This document shows, one piece after another, positions 8,550-15,101 of a stretch of DNA of 19,462 nucleotides; position 1 is the first letter of the stretch; the number at the start of each line of letters is the position of its first letter. The stretch spans positions 1 through 19,462 of the forward strand of contig JAOUPJ010000025.1 of assembly GCA_029879945.1 (NCBI GenBank), in the 5' to 3' direction. The notes beneath the pieces are model-generated. The model was not told the origin of the DNA and ran no database searches. It saw only the letters and a list, made by a program, of their open reading frames with translations. Both the position numbers and the translations under genes were made by a program. The DNA is from Gammaproteobacteria bacterium. GTDB taxonomy: Bacteria; Pseudomonadota; Gammaproteobacteria; S012-40.

Positions 8550-9407
8550 TTACAGATTTTCATTGATCGCATACTTAACGATCTTGCGTACACCATCGAA
8601 ATCTTTATCTGATGCGGCCTTAAAGCCGGTTACACTTGCAGACTTCAATATATTTTTACCATTTGAAGAACCCTTCAAAGACGTCATAGTCTTTTGAATT
8701 TTCTTCCACTTTGCAGAAGGCATGGAATCTTTCACAGCCCAAGGAAGATGCGTAAAAGTATCACTCTCTGCAAGAATCTTCATCTTGTTGGTGTCAATCT
8801 TCTTTTGAACACCCTTAATTTTAAGTATCACATTACCGGAACCTGCCGCATCGGCTGCATTGTTGTAAACACCGATAACCGCACTGGGTGGGTTTTTAGA
8901 AAACATCACTTTGAAATCTTTTCCTGGCTCCAGGCCATGCTTCTTCAAGATAGCTAGCGGGGCAATATAGCTACCCATTGCCTTCTTACCACCACCAAAC
9001 ATGATGGTCTTACCCTTAAGATCAGAAACACTGTTAATGCCGCTGTCTTTTCTTACAGATAAGGCACCAGAGATTTCCGATGAACCCATCTCTTCATTAA
9101 CAGCGATAACTTGATAACCGTGTTTCTTTTGACTCAGCAGGTAGTGATATTGATTGTAGTGCACAATGTCATACTTCCCGGTTTGGACCCCTTTCCAAAA
9201 GGCCTTAAAATCCTTTTCTACTTTGATGTGTACCTTTTCACCCAATTGTTTTTCCAACTCTTGAGCGAGTGGTTTAAACATTTTGTGAGTTTGCGCAACC
9301 GCACGACGGGGAAAAACACCCATGGTTAGGTCTGCCATTGCTGGCACACTACCCATTAGCAGAATCCCCACGGCAGCTGCTGAGAAAATTTGGCGCTGCG
9401 TGATCAT
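8550..9407 (-). CDS. PhnD-like phosphate/phosphite/phosphonate-type periplasmic substrate-binding protein
   Basis: This encodes 285 residues. A Sec signal peptide is clear: hydrophobic core at residues 7-22, likely cleavage after AMA (25). The mature protein opens with LTMGVFPRR. It carries the family landmark YDIVHYNQYHY (79-89), then SVSDLKGKTIMFGGGKKAMG and a C-terminal THLPWAVKDSMP region, matching the PhnD-like (Phosphonate-bd) family in order and length. The family binds oxyanions or other small ligands in the periplasm. The real ligand is not determined by membership. There is no PhnC-type ATPase or PhnE-type permease within the window, so it looks like an orphan binding protein. A chemoreceptor gene follows on the same strand, suggesting a sensory rather than transport role. 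GGGAGAG lies just upstream of the ATG. A short dyad, TTTAG-5 nt-CTAAA (9461-9475), lies ~55-70 bp upstream and could be an operator. Confidence 0.9.
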   Translation of the reverse strand: MITQRQIFSAAAVGILLMGSVPAMADLTMGVFPRRAVAQTHKMFKPLAQELEKQLGEKVHIKVEKDFKAFWKGVQTGKYDIVHYNQYHYLLSQKKHGYQVIAVNEEMGSSEISGALSVRKDSGINSVSDLKGKTIMFGGGKKAMGSYIAPLAILKKHGLEPGKDFKVMFSKNPPSAVIGVYNNAADAAGSGNVILKIKGVQKKIDTNKMKILAESDTFTHLPWAVKDSMPSAKWKKIQKTMTSLKGSSNGKNILKSASVTGFKAASDKDFDGVRKIVKYAINENL

Positions 9408-9952
9408 ATATCTCTCCCGAAAATCAATTAGTTATTTCAACCAGACTGAAAATGTCCCTATTTAGAGTGACTAAACAAGTTATCGTGATTAATTTTCGTA
9501 GCTTTAGTGCAAATTTAGACACGGATCACAGATTCCTATATTTAGTCGTGGTTATTTCCGTGAGCTTTGTCAGGTTTATTGTGTTTAAAAGGGGAATGTG
9601 GCCTTCATGCTGATCATTTAAGCTTGGATAAGTTTAAATTAATGTATAAATATCATAGCATTATCGATTACCCTCACACTGCCATACTAAAGTTAATAAA
9701 ATAAAGACAAAATCTGTACCCCTTCCAAACCTTAAGGAAAAAAAAACCATCACTCCCTACAATAGGCCCCACGACTAGCTGTGCCGCACAGCGGCATTGG
9801 GTATGGAAGAGAAAGTTGCGTAATTTCTAGGCAAGTAGGCGGGAATCATTCTATCTAGGAATCCTCGGCCACATTCTCTAACTGGACAAAACCAGCCATA
9901 TCCTCCATATTTGGTACATCGCTTTAAATTTCAATTAGTTGAGGGATTTCGA
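9408..9952. other. 545-bp AT-rich divergent intergenic region
   Basis: This stretch separates the leftward PhnD-like gene from the rightward methyltransferase and should contain both promoters. I see no credible ORF. Noted elements are a dyad TTTAG-5 nt-CTAAA at 9461-9475, an AT-rich block (about 9620-9720) with a poor promoter-like pair (TTGGAT at 9624, TATAAA at 9645, spacer only 15), an A-run at 9738-9747 and two overlapping inverted repeats at 9778-9796. No promoter call is strong. Confidence 0.5.
9778..9796 (+). repeat. Two overlapping, mutually exclusive small hairpins
   Basis: GCTGTG-CCG-CACAGC spans 9778-9792. TGCCGC-ACA-GCGGCA spans 9782-9796. Each is a perfect 6-bp stem with a 3-nt loop, and they share most of their bases, so only one can form at a time. 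They lie about 160-175 bp before the methyltransferase start, in otherwise AT-rich DNA. This could be an RNA switch-like leader element or an operator. The function is unknown. Confidence 0.4.
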
Positions 9953-10987
9953 ATGGCAGACACAAAGAATAATGGGAGTGATAGCTGGGGAACCCCCAAA
10001 GGCATGGATCCAATGCGCGTGATGCAGATAGCCTCGGGCTACTGGCAATCCTGCGCCCTGCATGCTGCAAATCGCTTGGACATCTTCAATCTGCTGGGAG
10101 ATGGTAAAAAAGACTTGGATACCCTTACTCGAGAGACCGAATCGGATCGTCGATGCCTGGGTGCTCTACTCTCAGCGCTCGTCTCCATGGATTTTCTGGA
10201 CCGGGAGGGAGACACCTTCTGGAACAACGAATTTAGTAAAACCTTTCTGACCATGTCCAGCAAGTTCTATCAGGGCGGTATCGTCTACATGTTTGAAAAC
10301 TGGTACGAGGCCTGGGGCGGTTTGTACAAGACAGTCAAAACCGGTAAACCCTCGGCGCTCATGCACAAGGCCTACTCCGATGAAGAGACACGCAATTACA
10401 TGATGGGTATGCATAACCGAGCCTTATCACAGTCCGACATACTTACCAGTATGTTTGATTTGACCGGAAAGAAACAACTGATGGACGTGGGTTGTGGTCC
10501 TTCTACCTTTGCAGTGAAGTTTTGTGAAAAATATGACGGGCTCAACGCCGTTGCCATGGACCGCGAACAGAACTTAAAAATCGCCAAAGAAATTGTAGAC
10601 ATGTACAAGATGGAAGATCGTGTCAAGCTCCTTCCTGGTGACTACAACACGGATAGTCTGGGTAGTGGTAACGACGCCATGTTGCTTTCCTCCATGACCA
10701 ATCAGGAGTCCCCTGAGAAGATCAAGGCATTGCTACAAAAATGCTACGATTCCATGAATAAAGATGGCGTCATCATGATTCAGGAGCAGTTACTCCACGC
10801 CGACAAAAAGGGGCCGCAATTGGCTGCGCTGATCGGAGTCAATCAGATTATTAACACTGAAGAAGGAAGCTCATACTCAACCAAGGAAATGGAAGACATT
10901 TTGGCTGAGGTGGGATTCGTAGACATTAGCTCAAAACAGATGGCACAACCTAGTCCATTTATTATGGTGAGTGGCTACAAACGTTAG
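9953..10987 (+). CDS. SAM-dependent methyltransferase, Methyltransf_2 (O-methyltransferase-like) fold, atypical active site
   Basis: This encodes 344 residues. I chose the ATG at 9953 (MADTKNNGSD) because GAGGG lies ~8 nt upstream. A TTG 14 codons earlier has no RBS. Residues ~15-100 form the winged-helix dimerisation domain typical of acetylserotonin/hydroxyneurosporene O-methyltransferase relatives (SGYWQSCALHAANRLDIFNLL). The SAM-binding motif I is DVGCGPSTFA at ~178. An acidic VAMDREQN follows, and GDYN marks the next SAM contact. In classical members the sequence after motif IV reads xLHDW, with His as catalytic base. Here the aligned stretch reads MLLSSMTNQESPEKI, so that His is missing. 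The enzyme therefore probably does not use standard His-assisted O-methylation. The substrate is unknown. It is followed by a strong terminator, so it is likely monocistronic. Confidence 0.85.
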   Translation: MADTKNNGSDSWGTPKGMDPMRVMQIASGYWQSCALHAANRLDIFNLLGDGKKDLDTLTRETESDRRCLGALLSALVSMDFLDREGDTFWNNEFSKTFLTMSSKFYQGGIVYMFENWYEAWGGLYKTVKTGKPSALMHKAYSDEETRNYMMGMHNRALSQSDILTSMFDLTGKKQLMDVGCGPSTFAVKFCEKYDGLNAVAMDREQNLKIAKEIVDMYKMEDRVKLLPGDYNTDSLGSGNDAMLLSSMTNQESPEKIKALLQKCYDSMNKDGVIMIQEQLLHADKKGPQLAALIGVNQIINTEEGSSYSTKEMEDILAEVGFVDISSKQMAQPSPFIMVSGYKR

Positions 10988-11002
10988 AGCTTTCCACACA
11001 GT

Positions 11003-11043
11003 AAAAAAAAAACCGAAACCCGATCCACAAGATCGGGTTTTTT
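11003..11043 (+). terminator. Strong rho-independent terminator after the methyltransferase gene
   Basis: AAACCCGATC (11016-11025) pairs perfectly with GATCGGGTTT (11031-11040) around a CACAA loop, and further Ts follow to 11043. An A-run at 11003-11012 on the other side makes it potentially bidirectional. It starts about 15 bp past the methyltransferase stop codon. Confidence 0.9.
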
Positions 11044-11113
11044 GCGTTAATATTACTACAGTTTTTCTAGACTAGTCCGAATACCCCTAAACCTTGGACA
11101 GGTCTTTTTAACG

Positions 11114-11974
11114 ATGATTTCACCACTCACACTGAGTAAAAAATTTGTAACAGTCTGCATACTATCAGTTTCCGTCTACAGCAACACTTCCTGGGCAGAC
11201 GCAAACTCCTCTACTGAGGTCTACCGCTTTGGAGTCGTACCACAACAGTCCGCGTCACAATTAGCCACTCTATGGGTGCCTTTTATTAAAAAAATTAGAG
11301 AACTGAGTGGAGTAAACATCAAATTTGAGACCGCAACCAATATCCCGATCTTCGAAAAACGTGTCGGGAAAAAACACTATGATTTTGTCTATATGAACCC
11401 CTATCATTATGTAGTAGCACATGACCTCGTCGGTTATCAGGCGTTGGTGAGAGAGAAAAACAAAAAGATAAAGGGAATACTTGTCGTAAAGAAAAATGGA
11501 GGTATTCGAAGTGTTCACGACCTGGAAAAGAAAAGACTAGCATTTCCTTCAATCGCTGCATTTGCAGCCACAATCATCCCTTCAAATTCACTGAAAAAAA
11601 AACAGATATCGATTAAAGCAAACTATGTAGCATCCCATGATTCAGTCTACAAAACCGTGTCCATGGGATTATACGACGCAGGAGGTGGAATAAGGCGTAC
11701 CTACAATGCATTGGACAAAGTGATAAGAGACCAGTTAGAAATAATTTGGGAATCTAGGGGCCATACTCCCCATGCCTTTGCCGTTAAACCCGGAATTTGA
11801 CCAGATGTGATAAACAAAATTCAGCAAGCAATGCTCGCCCTCTCCAATGATCCAGAAGGACGAGAAATTCTAACCCAACTTCGATTCAATCCGCTTATCA
11901 AGGCACACGACTCCGATTGGAACGATATCCGTGAGATGAAAATTGACGACCCCACCAATATTTCTCCCAACTAG
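11114..11974 (+). pseudogene. Second PhnD-like periplasmic binding protein, interrupted by an in-frame TGA
   Basis: Translation from the ATG at 11114 gives 228 residues, then TGA at 11798-11800. The same frame then continues open for 57 more sense codons (PDVINKIQQAMLALSNDPEG...) to TAG at 11972. Counted through, it is 286 codons, against 285 residues for the intact paralogue at 8550-9407. The two match without gaps across the stop (AFAVKPGI-stop-PDVINKIQ versus PWAVKDSMPSAKWKKIQ). The N-terminus has a Sec signal (cleavage near SWA, residue 28) and the family landmark YDFVYMNPYHY. Either this is a recent nonsense mutation, or a truncated protein lacking the last C-terminal helices is made, or the base is an error. 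The RBS is weak. No permease or ATPase gene accompanies it. Confidence 0.82.
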
Positions 11975-12059
11975 TAAACCTTCTTCTGTCTAATCCCAAA
12001 ACTATATGCTAAGCTAAGAGCTCAGATTTTCGCACTTATATGCTTTCCATTCATCAATC

Positions 12060-13112
12060 ATGTTGCTCAATTCACTAAATTCTACACACGAAAAAACACT
12101 GCTTACTGTAGTTCTTAAAGGCGTATCTCGCAGTTTTTATCTCTCTATTAGAGTCCTACCGTCCTCTATCAGAGATCCCGTTGCGGTGGCTTATCTATTG
12201 GCACGTGCGGCCGATACTATAGCTGACTCGAATGTAGTTGACGAAAACAAAAAGAAGCAGCTACTTCTTGACTTTCAAAGACTGATTGAAGCAGATATCT
12301 CAGAACCTAACAATTGGCCTGAATTTAATGACCAACTTTTAGGGCAGCATCAGCACGAACAGGAAGCGCGTCTCCTCTCTCTTTTATCCCAACTGTTCGT
12401 GTTACTCAATCAACAAGCGCAGCGGCTGGAAATCGTTAATGTAGTGAAAACCCTGGTGGACGGAATGCTTTTTGACATGGAACGTTTTAGCAACACTACG
12501 GCTGGCACCATTACGGCGCTAGAAAGTCGCGAAGAGTTGGACCGCTATACCTATTTAATTGCAGGTTGTGTTGGAGAATTTTGGACGAATATCTGTGGAA
12601 AAGAAGACCTGTCTGACACCGATCTTTCTTCCCAGATTGACCGGGGAATTGCGCTGGGAAAGGCGCTACAGCTCACTAATATCTTAAGGGACTTGCCCAG
12701 AGATATAAAAATCGGGCGGTGCTACATTCCCAGGGATGTGTTAAGTGAAAATGGGATATCGGTGCAAGAACTCACAGCTATCGACAACTCGGAAAACGTC
12801 ATGCCTGTTGTTCATCAACTGATAGATCAAGCCTGCGCGAAGTACAAACAGGGGATACAATATTGTCTCACCATTCCGCGTAGCAGTTTTAGATACCGTC
12901 TTGCTGCGCTGTGGCCTTTGTTGATTGGCTTGAAGACCTTAAAAAAGATCGCCGATGTGACAAACTACCTCGACCCAGACAAGGTGGTAAAAATCTCACG
13001 CAATGCTGTCTATCGAATGATTATATTATCTTTGGTATGCGCCGCATCCAATACGTGCATCCGTCACTGGCACGACAGGCTACAGGCCTCGATACAGAAA
13101 TCCCTACTTTAA
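12060..13112 (+). CDS. Squalene/phytoene synthase family enzyme (squalene-synthase-like)
   Basis: This 350-residue protein has both Asp-rich Mg-diphosphate motifs of head-to-head prenyl synthases. The first is DTIAD at 52-56, in YLLARAADTIAD. The second is DLPRD at 211-215, in ALQLTNILRDLPRDIKIGRCYIP. The family condenses two prenyl diphosphates (FPP to squalene, or GGPP to phytoene) at the membrane face. The SRSFYLSIRVLP start and the ADTIAD wording look closer to squalene synthase than to the CRxxDDxVD pattern of CrtB/HpnD proteins, but the product is not proven. A hydrophobic Ala/Leu-rich stretch near the C-terminus (residues ~315-335) may contact the membrane. No hopanoid cyclase, desaturase or other carotenoid gene is in the window. 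There is no clear Shine-Dalgarno before the ATG; TATATGCT boxes lie at about 12003 and 12038. The 3' end overlaps the convergent small gene by 9 bp. Confidence 0.88.
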   Translation: MLLNSLNSTHEKTLLTVVLKGVSRSFYLSIRVLPSSIRDPVAVAYLLARAADTIADSNVVDENKKKQLLLDFQRLIEADISEPNNWPEFNDQLLGQHQHEQEARLLSLLSQLFVLLNQQAQRLEIVNVVKTLVDGMLFDMERFSNTTAGTITALESREELDRYTYLIAGCVGEFWTNICGKEDLSDTDLSSQIDRGIALGKALQLTNILRDLPRDIKIGRCYIPRDVLSENGISVQELTAIDNSENVMPVVHQLIDQACAKYKQGIQYCLTIPRSSFRYRLAALWPLLIGLKTLKKIADVTNYLDPDKVVKISRNAVYRMIILSLVCAASNTCIRHWHDRLQASIQKSLL

Positions 13113-13322
13113 CTTTTTTATAAGTTGTTGGGCCTTATCCTTGATCTGGTCTCCGTTCTCCTCCATAAATTTCTTGGCCTTTTCTTTATTTTCCTCTGTT
13201 ACCAATTTTTCTTTCAGCTCTTTCGACTTGGATTTAAAATCGTCCCAGGCCCCCGCGGAGGCCAAAATTGGCATCGTAGTGATAAGTAAAATAGATACGA
13301 GTAAGAAAATTCTTTGATTCAC
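13104..13322 (-). CDS. Small secreted Lys/Glu-rich helical protein
   Basis: I take the GTG at 13322-13320 as the start, giving 72 residues. The longer frame to 13526 adds 68 residues with no domain-like character and would bury the signal peptide. The preferred start gives a clean Sec signal (VNQRIFLLVSILLITTMPI, cleavage after ASA, residue 23). GGGGGG lies 4 nt upstream, a rather close RBS. The mature part is about 49 residues, starts GAWDDFKSKSKELKEKL and is a highly charged amphipathic helix with about 15 Lys. No Cys and no known motif is seen. The 3' end overlaps the squalene-synthase-like gene by 9 bp on the opposite strand. I do not recognise the family. It could be a periplasmic chaperone-like or membrane-binding peptide, but that is speculation. 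Confidence 0.6.
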   Translation of the reverse strand: MNQRIFLLVSILLITTMPILASAGAWDDFKSKSKELKEKLVTEENKEKAKKFMEENGDQIKDKAQQLIKKLK

Positions 13323-13646
13323 ATGCCCCCCAAAATCAACAATTCCCAGGCCCATCCTAATAAAAAGTATTTGACCACGCATTAATAATGCTTTCTTTAT
13401 TTTTACTATACGAATCAAATAATTGCAAATGAGCTTCTTAGCTGCTCGAACCTTTACGGTTGCATCAGGGTCTAATAATACAACAGACATTGCTATACTT
13501 GTAGTATCAATCCTGATTGAGAGCAATAGAAGGAAATAAGAATCCCACAGAGTCGGATGTGAAAAAAATACTTTGATGAGCGACTTTCATGTTCATCCCA
13601 ACGTAGTCGTTTGCGCCTGGAGTCTGCGTTACTAAGGAGAACTGAT
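13323..13646. other. 324-bp divergent intergenic region
   Basis: This region lies between the leftward small secreted protein and the rightward zinc-ribbon protein. On the + strand there is an extended -10-like TGCTATACT (13491-13499), giving a possible transcript start about 140 bp before the zinc-ribbon gene, without a good -35. A short + strand frame near 13428 lacks an RBS. I see no RNA gene. Confidence 0.4.
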
Positions 13647-13901
13647 ATGAAAGCAAAAGTGTGCGGAAGTTGCGGTTATGAAGGTAAACCTGTCCATGAC
13701 GAGTACAGCAGTCTGCTGATTGATGTTTTTGCCTGGACATTCTCGCTTGTATTGGCGGCTATCACTGGAATCGTTTATCTGGTAGTGCTAGGGCCGATGG
13801 TATCTGTTTGGCATCTTTTTACTTTTCGCTCCCATCGTTGCCCCAAATGTGGTTCTTGGGAGATGCACAAACAGGAAGATCATCACGGCCTAACTCACTA
13901 A
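13647..13901 (+). CDS. Small membrane zinc-ribbon protein with LITAF-like CxxC-helix-HxCPxC layout
   Basis: The ATG at 13647 has AAGGAGAA 6 nt upstream, the best RBS in the window, so I prefer it over a frame-mate 36 bp earlier. The 84-residue protein carries CGSC at 6-9. One long hydrophobic segment follows at ~24-58 (LIDVFAWTFSLVLAAITGIV and onward). Then comes HRCPKC at 63-68, and a His-rich tail (HKQEDHHGLTH). Two CxxC knuckles held apart by a membrane-embedding helix, with HxCPxC at the second, is the hallmark layout of LITAF domains. In those domains the knuckles join into one zinc site on the cytoplasmic membrane face while the helix dips into the bilayer. The spacing here (C9 to C65) is close to that of eukaryotic LITAF. 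Homology is not proven; convergent design is possible. It is flanked by its own promoter region and a downstream hairpin. Confidence 0.75.
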   Translation: MKAKVCGSCGYEGKPVHDEYSSLLIDVFAWTFSLVLAAITGIVYLVVLGPMVSVWHLFTFRSHRCPKCGSWEMHKQEDHHGLTH

Positions 13902-13904
13902 GTA

Positions 13905-13953
13905 AAAAAACTGTGTCGAGTAGCTTTGAATGGGAGACTATTCAATGCTACTC
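13905..13953 (-). terminator. Terminator of the MscS-type channel gene
   Basis: GAGTAGCTTTGAAT (13918-13931) and ATTCAATGCTACTC (13940-13953) form a 14-bp stem with a single mismatch and an 8-nt loop. On the - strand, seven Ts (13904-13910) come about 7 nt after the stem. It lies 4 bp past the channel gene's stop. The convergent zinc-ribbon gene may also use it, although no T-run follows on the + side. Confidence 0.6.
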
Positions 13954-13957
13954 CGAC

Positions 13958-15079
13958 CTATTCTTTGGTATCGGGAAAAAACGTGCTTTTGGTATTTTTG
14001 TCAAGAGTCGGGAATTCTTTGATATACACATCGTGTTTTGAATACGGGATTTCAACCTTTTCTGCTTTAAAGCGTTTATAGATGGCTGTGTTCAAAACAT
14101 CCACGACTCGTCCTTTTAGTTCCGGGTTATCCACCCAGCAAAGCAATTCGAAATCCAGACTTGATGCACCAAAACGACGAAAGCGTACTCGGGGTTCCGG
14201 GTCTTTGCAGACCTGAGGCTCCTGGCGTCCAATTTCCTCCAATAGTGCGCGCACCTGATCGATATCACTTTCATAGCTCACACCCACTGGCACGCGTATG
14301 CGAAATTTCTCATGCCTGCCACCCGATTCGTTGGTAACACGCGTACTGCCCAACACGGAGTTGGGTATGGTAACTTCCACATCATCCCGAGTCAGGATAC
14401 GGGTGCTACGAATGCCAATATGAGTAACCTTGCCCCGCTCGCCACTATCCAAAACCACATAGTCGCCAATCTTGTACGGGGCATCGGCAAGAATAAAAAC
14501 CCCGGCAAAAAGATTCGCCAATGTATCTTTCGCTGCAAAGCCCACGGCAATACCAATGATCCCTGCCGAGGCCAGCCAGGCCGTCATGTCGATATTCCAC
14601 GCATCAAAAACCAGATAGATGCCCAGTGCCAATACAACCACCACGGCAATATTGTTAAATAGAGGCAGTGTCTGGGGTCTGATTACAGTATGGGGGCCTG
14701 CGTTATCACTAATGATTTTGAGGGCCTTTCGTACCACACGCACAAAGAAAATACACCAGATCAGTATGAGAATGCTGGCAAAGGCGTTGTGAATTTTGGC
14801 AATGACCTGAATATTTAGAGTCAGCAGCGCAGCACCCATCATGCAGCCCACAATGATGACTGTCCAGTAGACTGGTACGCGTAAGAGGCTGGCCACTGCG
14901 TCGTCAAAGGTATTTCCGGTTCGCTCAACCAGTTTACTGATCAGCTTGCTAATGATAAAGGAAGTCAGATTGGCCATGGCAAAGGCGCCCGCAAGCACCA
15001 GTAAGGCTTTTAGATTTGGGTAATCACCCACCACATCAATAACGGGTCGCACTAATTCCAATAAGGCGGCAGTATCCAT
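13958..15079 (-). CDS. MscS-family mechanosensitive channel
   Basis: This encodes 373 residues. Four hydrophobic segments (~24-46, 70-90, 98-118, 142-160) precede the hallmark pore helix and beta-domain entry at ~167-205: ASAGIIGIAVGFAAKDTLAN, then LFAGVFILADAPYKIGDYV. The Gly/Ala-rich TM3 lines the pore in MscS. The cytoplasmic beta and C-terminal alpha/beta domains follow (VTIPNS, LDFELLCWVDNPELK, then the vestibule region). Such channels open under membrane tension and release solutes on hypo-osmotic shock. The protein is longer at the N-terminus than E. coli MscS (286 residues), with extra TM helices. It starts 22 bp downstream of the desulfhydrase-family gene on the same strand, so the two probably form an operon. 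GAGAAGGGC sits directly before the ATG. Confidence 0.93.
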   Translation of the reverse strand: MDTAALLELVRPVIDVVGDYPNLKALLVLAGAFAMANLTSFIISKLISKLVERTGNTFDDAVASLLRVPVYWTVIIVGCMMGAALLTLNIQVIAKIHNAFASILILIWCIFFVRVVRKALKIISDNAGPHTVIRPQTLPLFNNIAVVVVLALGIYLVFDAWNIDMTAWLASAGIIGIAVGFAAKDTLANLFAGVFILADAPYKIGDYVVLDSGERGKVTHIGIRSTRILTRDDVEVTIPNSVLGSTRVTNESGGRHEKFRIRVPVGVSYESDIDQVRALLEEIGRQEPQVCKDPEPRVRFRRFGASSLDFELLCWVDNPELKGRVVDVLNTAIYKRFKAEKVEIPYSKHDVYIKEFPTLDKNTKSTFFPDTKE

Positions 15080-15101
15080 GCCCTTCTCGACTCCCTAGCC
15101 A

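Noticed and set aside
9911..9952. Upstream TTG start extending the methyltransferase by 14 residues
   Set aside because: No RBS precedes the TTG, while GAGGG is well placed before the ATG at 9953 and the extra residues look like untranslated leader.
11780..11840. Selenocysteine insertion at the TGA of the second PhnD-like gene
   Set aside because: No stem-loop of the bacterial SECIS type is apparent right after the TGA, and the aligned residue in the paralogue is proline, not cysteine.
12060..13112. Carotenoid pathway locus (CrtB with a CrtF-like methyltransferase)
   Set aside because: No desaturase, cyclase or GGPP synthase is present, the Asp motif looks squalene-synthase-like, and the methyltransferase is separately terminated and lacks the catalytic His.
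13323..13526. N-terminal extension of the small secreted protein gene to 140 residues
   Set aside because: The extension shows no domain-like composition and would place the clear Sec signal peptide in the middle of the protein.
13428..13541. 36-codon + strand frame in the divergent gap
   Set aside because: No RBS, no recognisable features, and it lies in a region better explained as promoter DNA.
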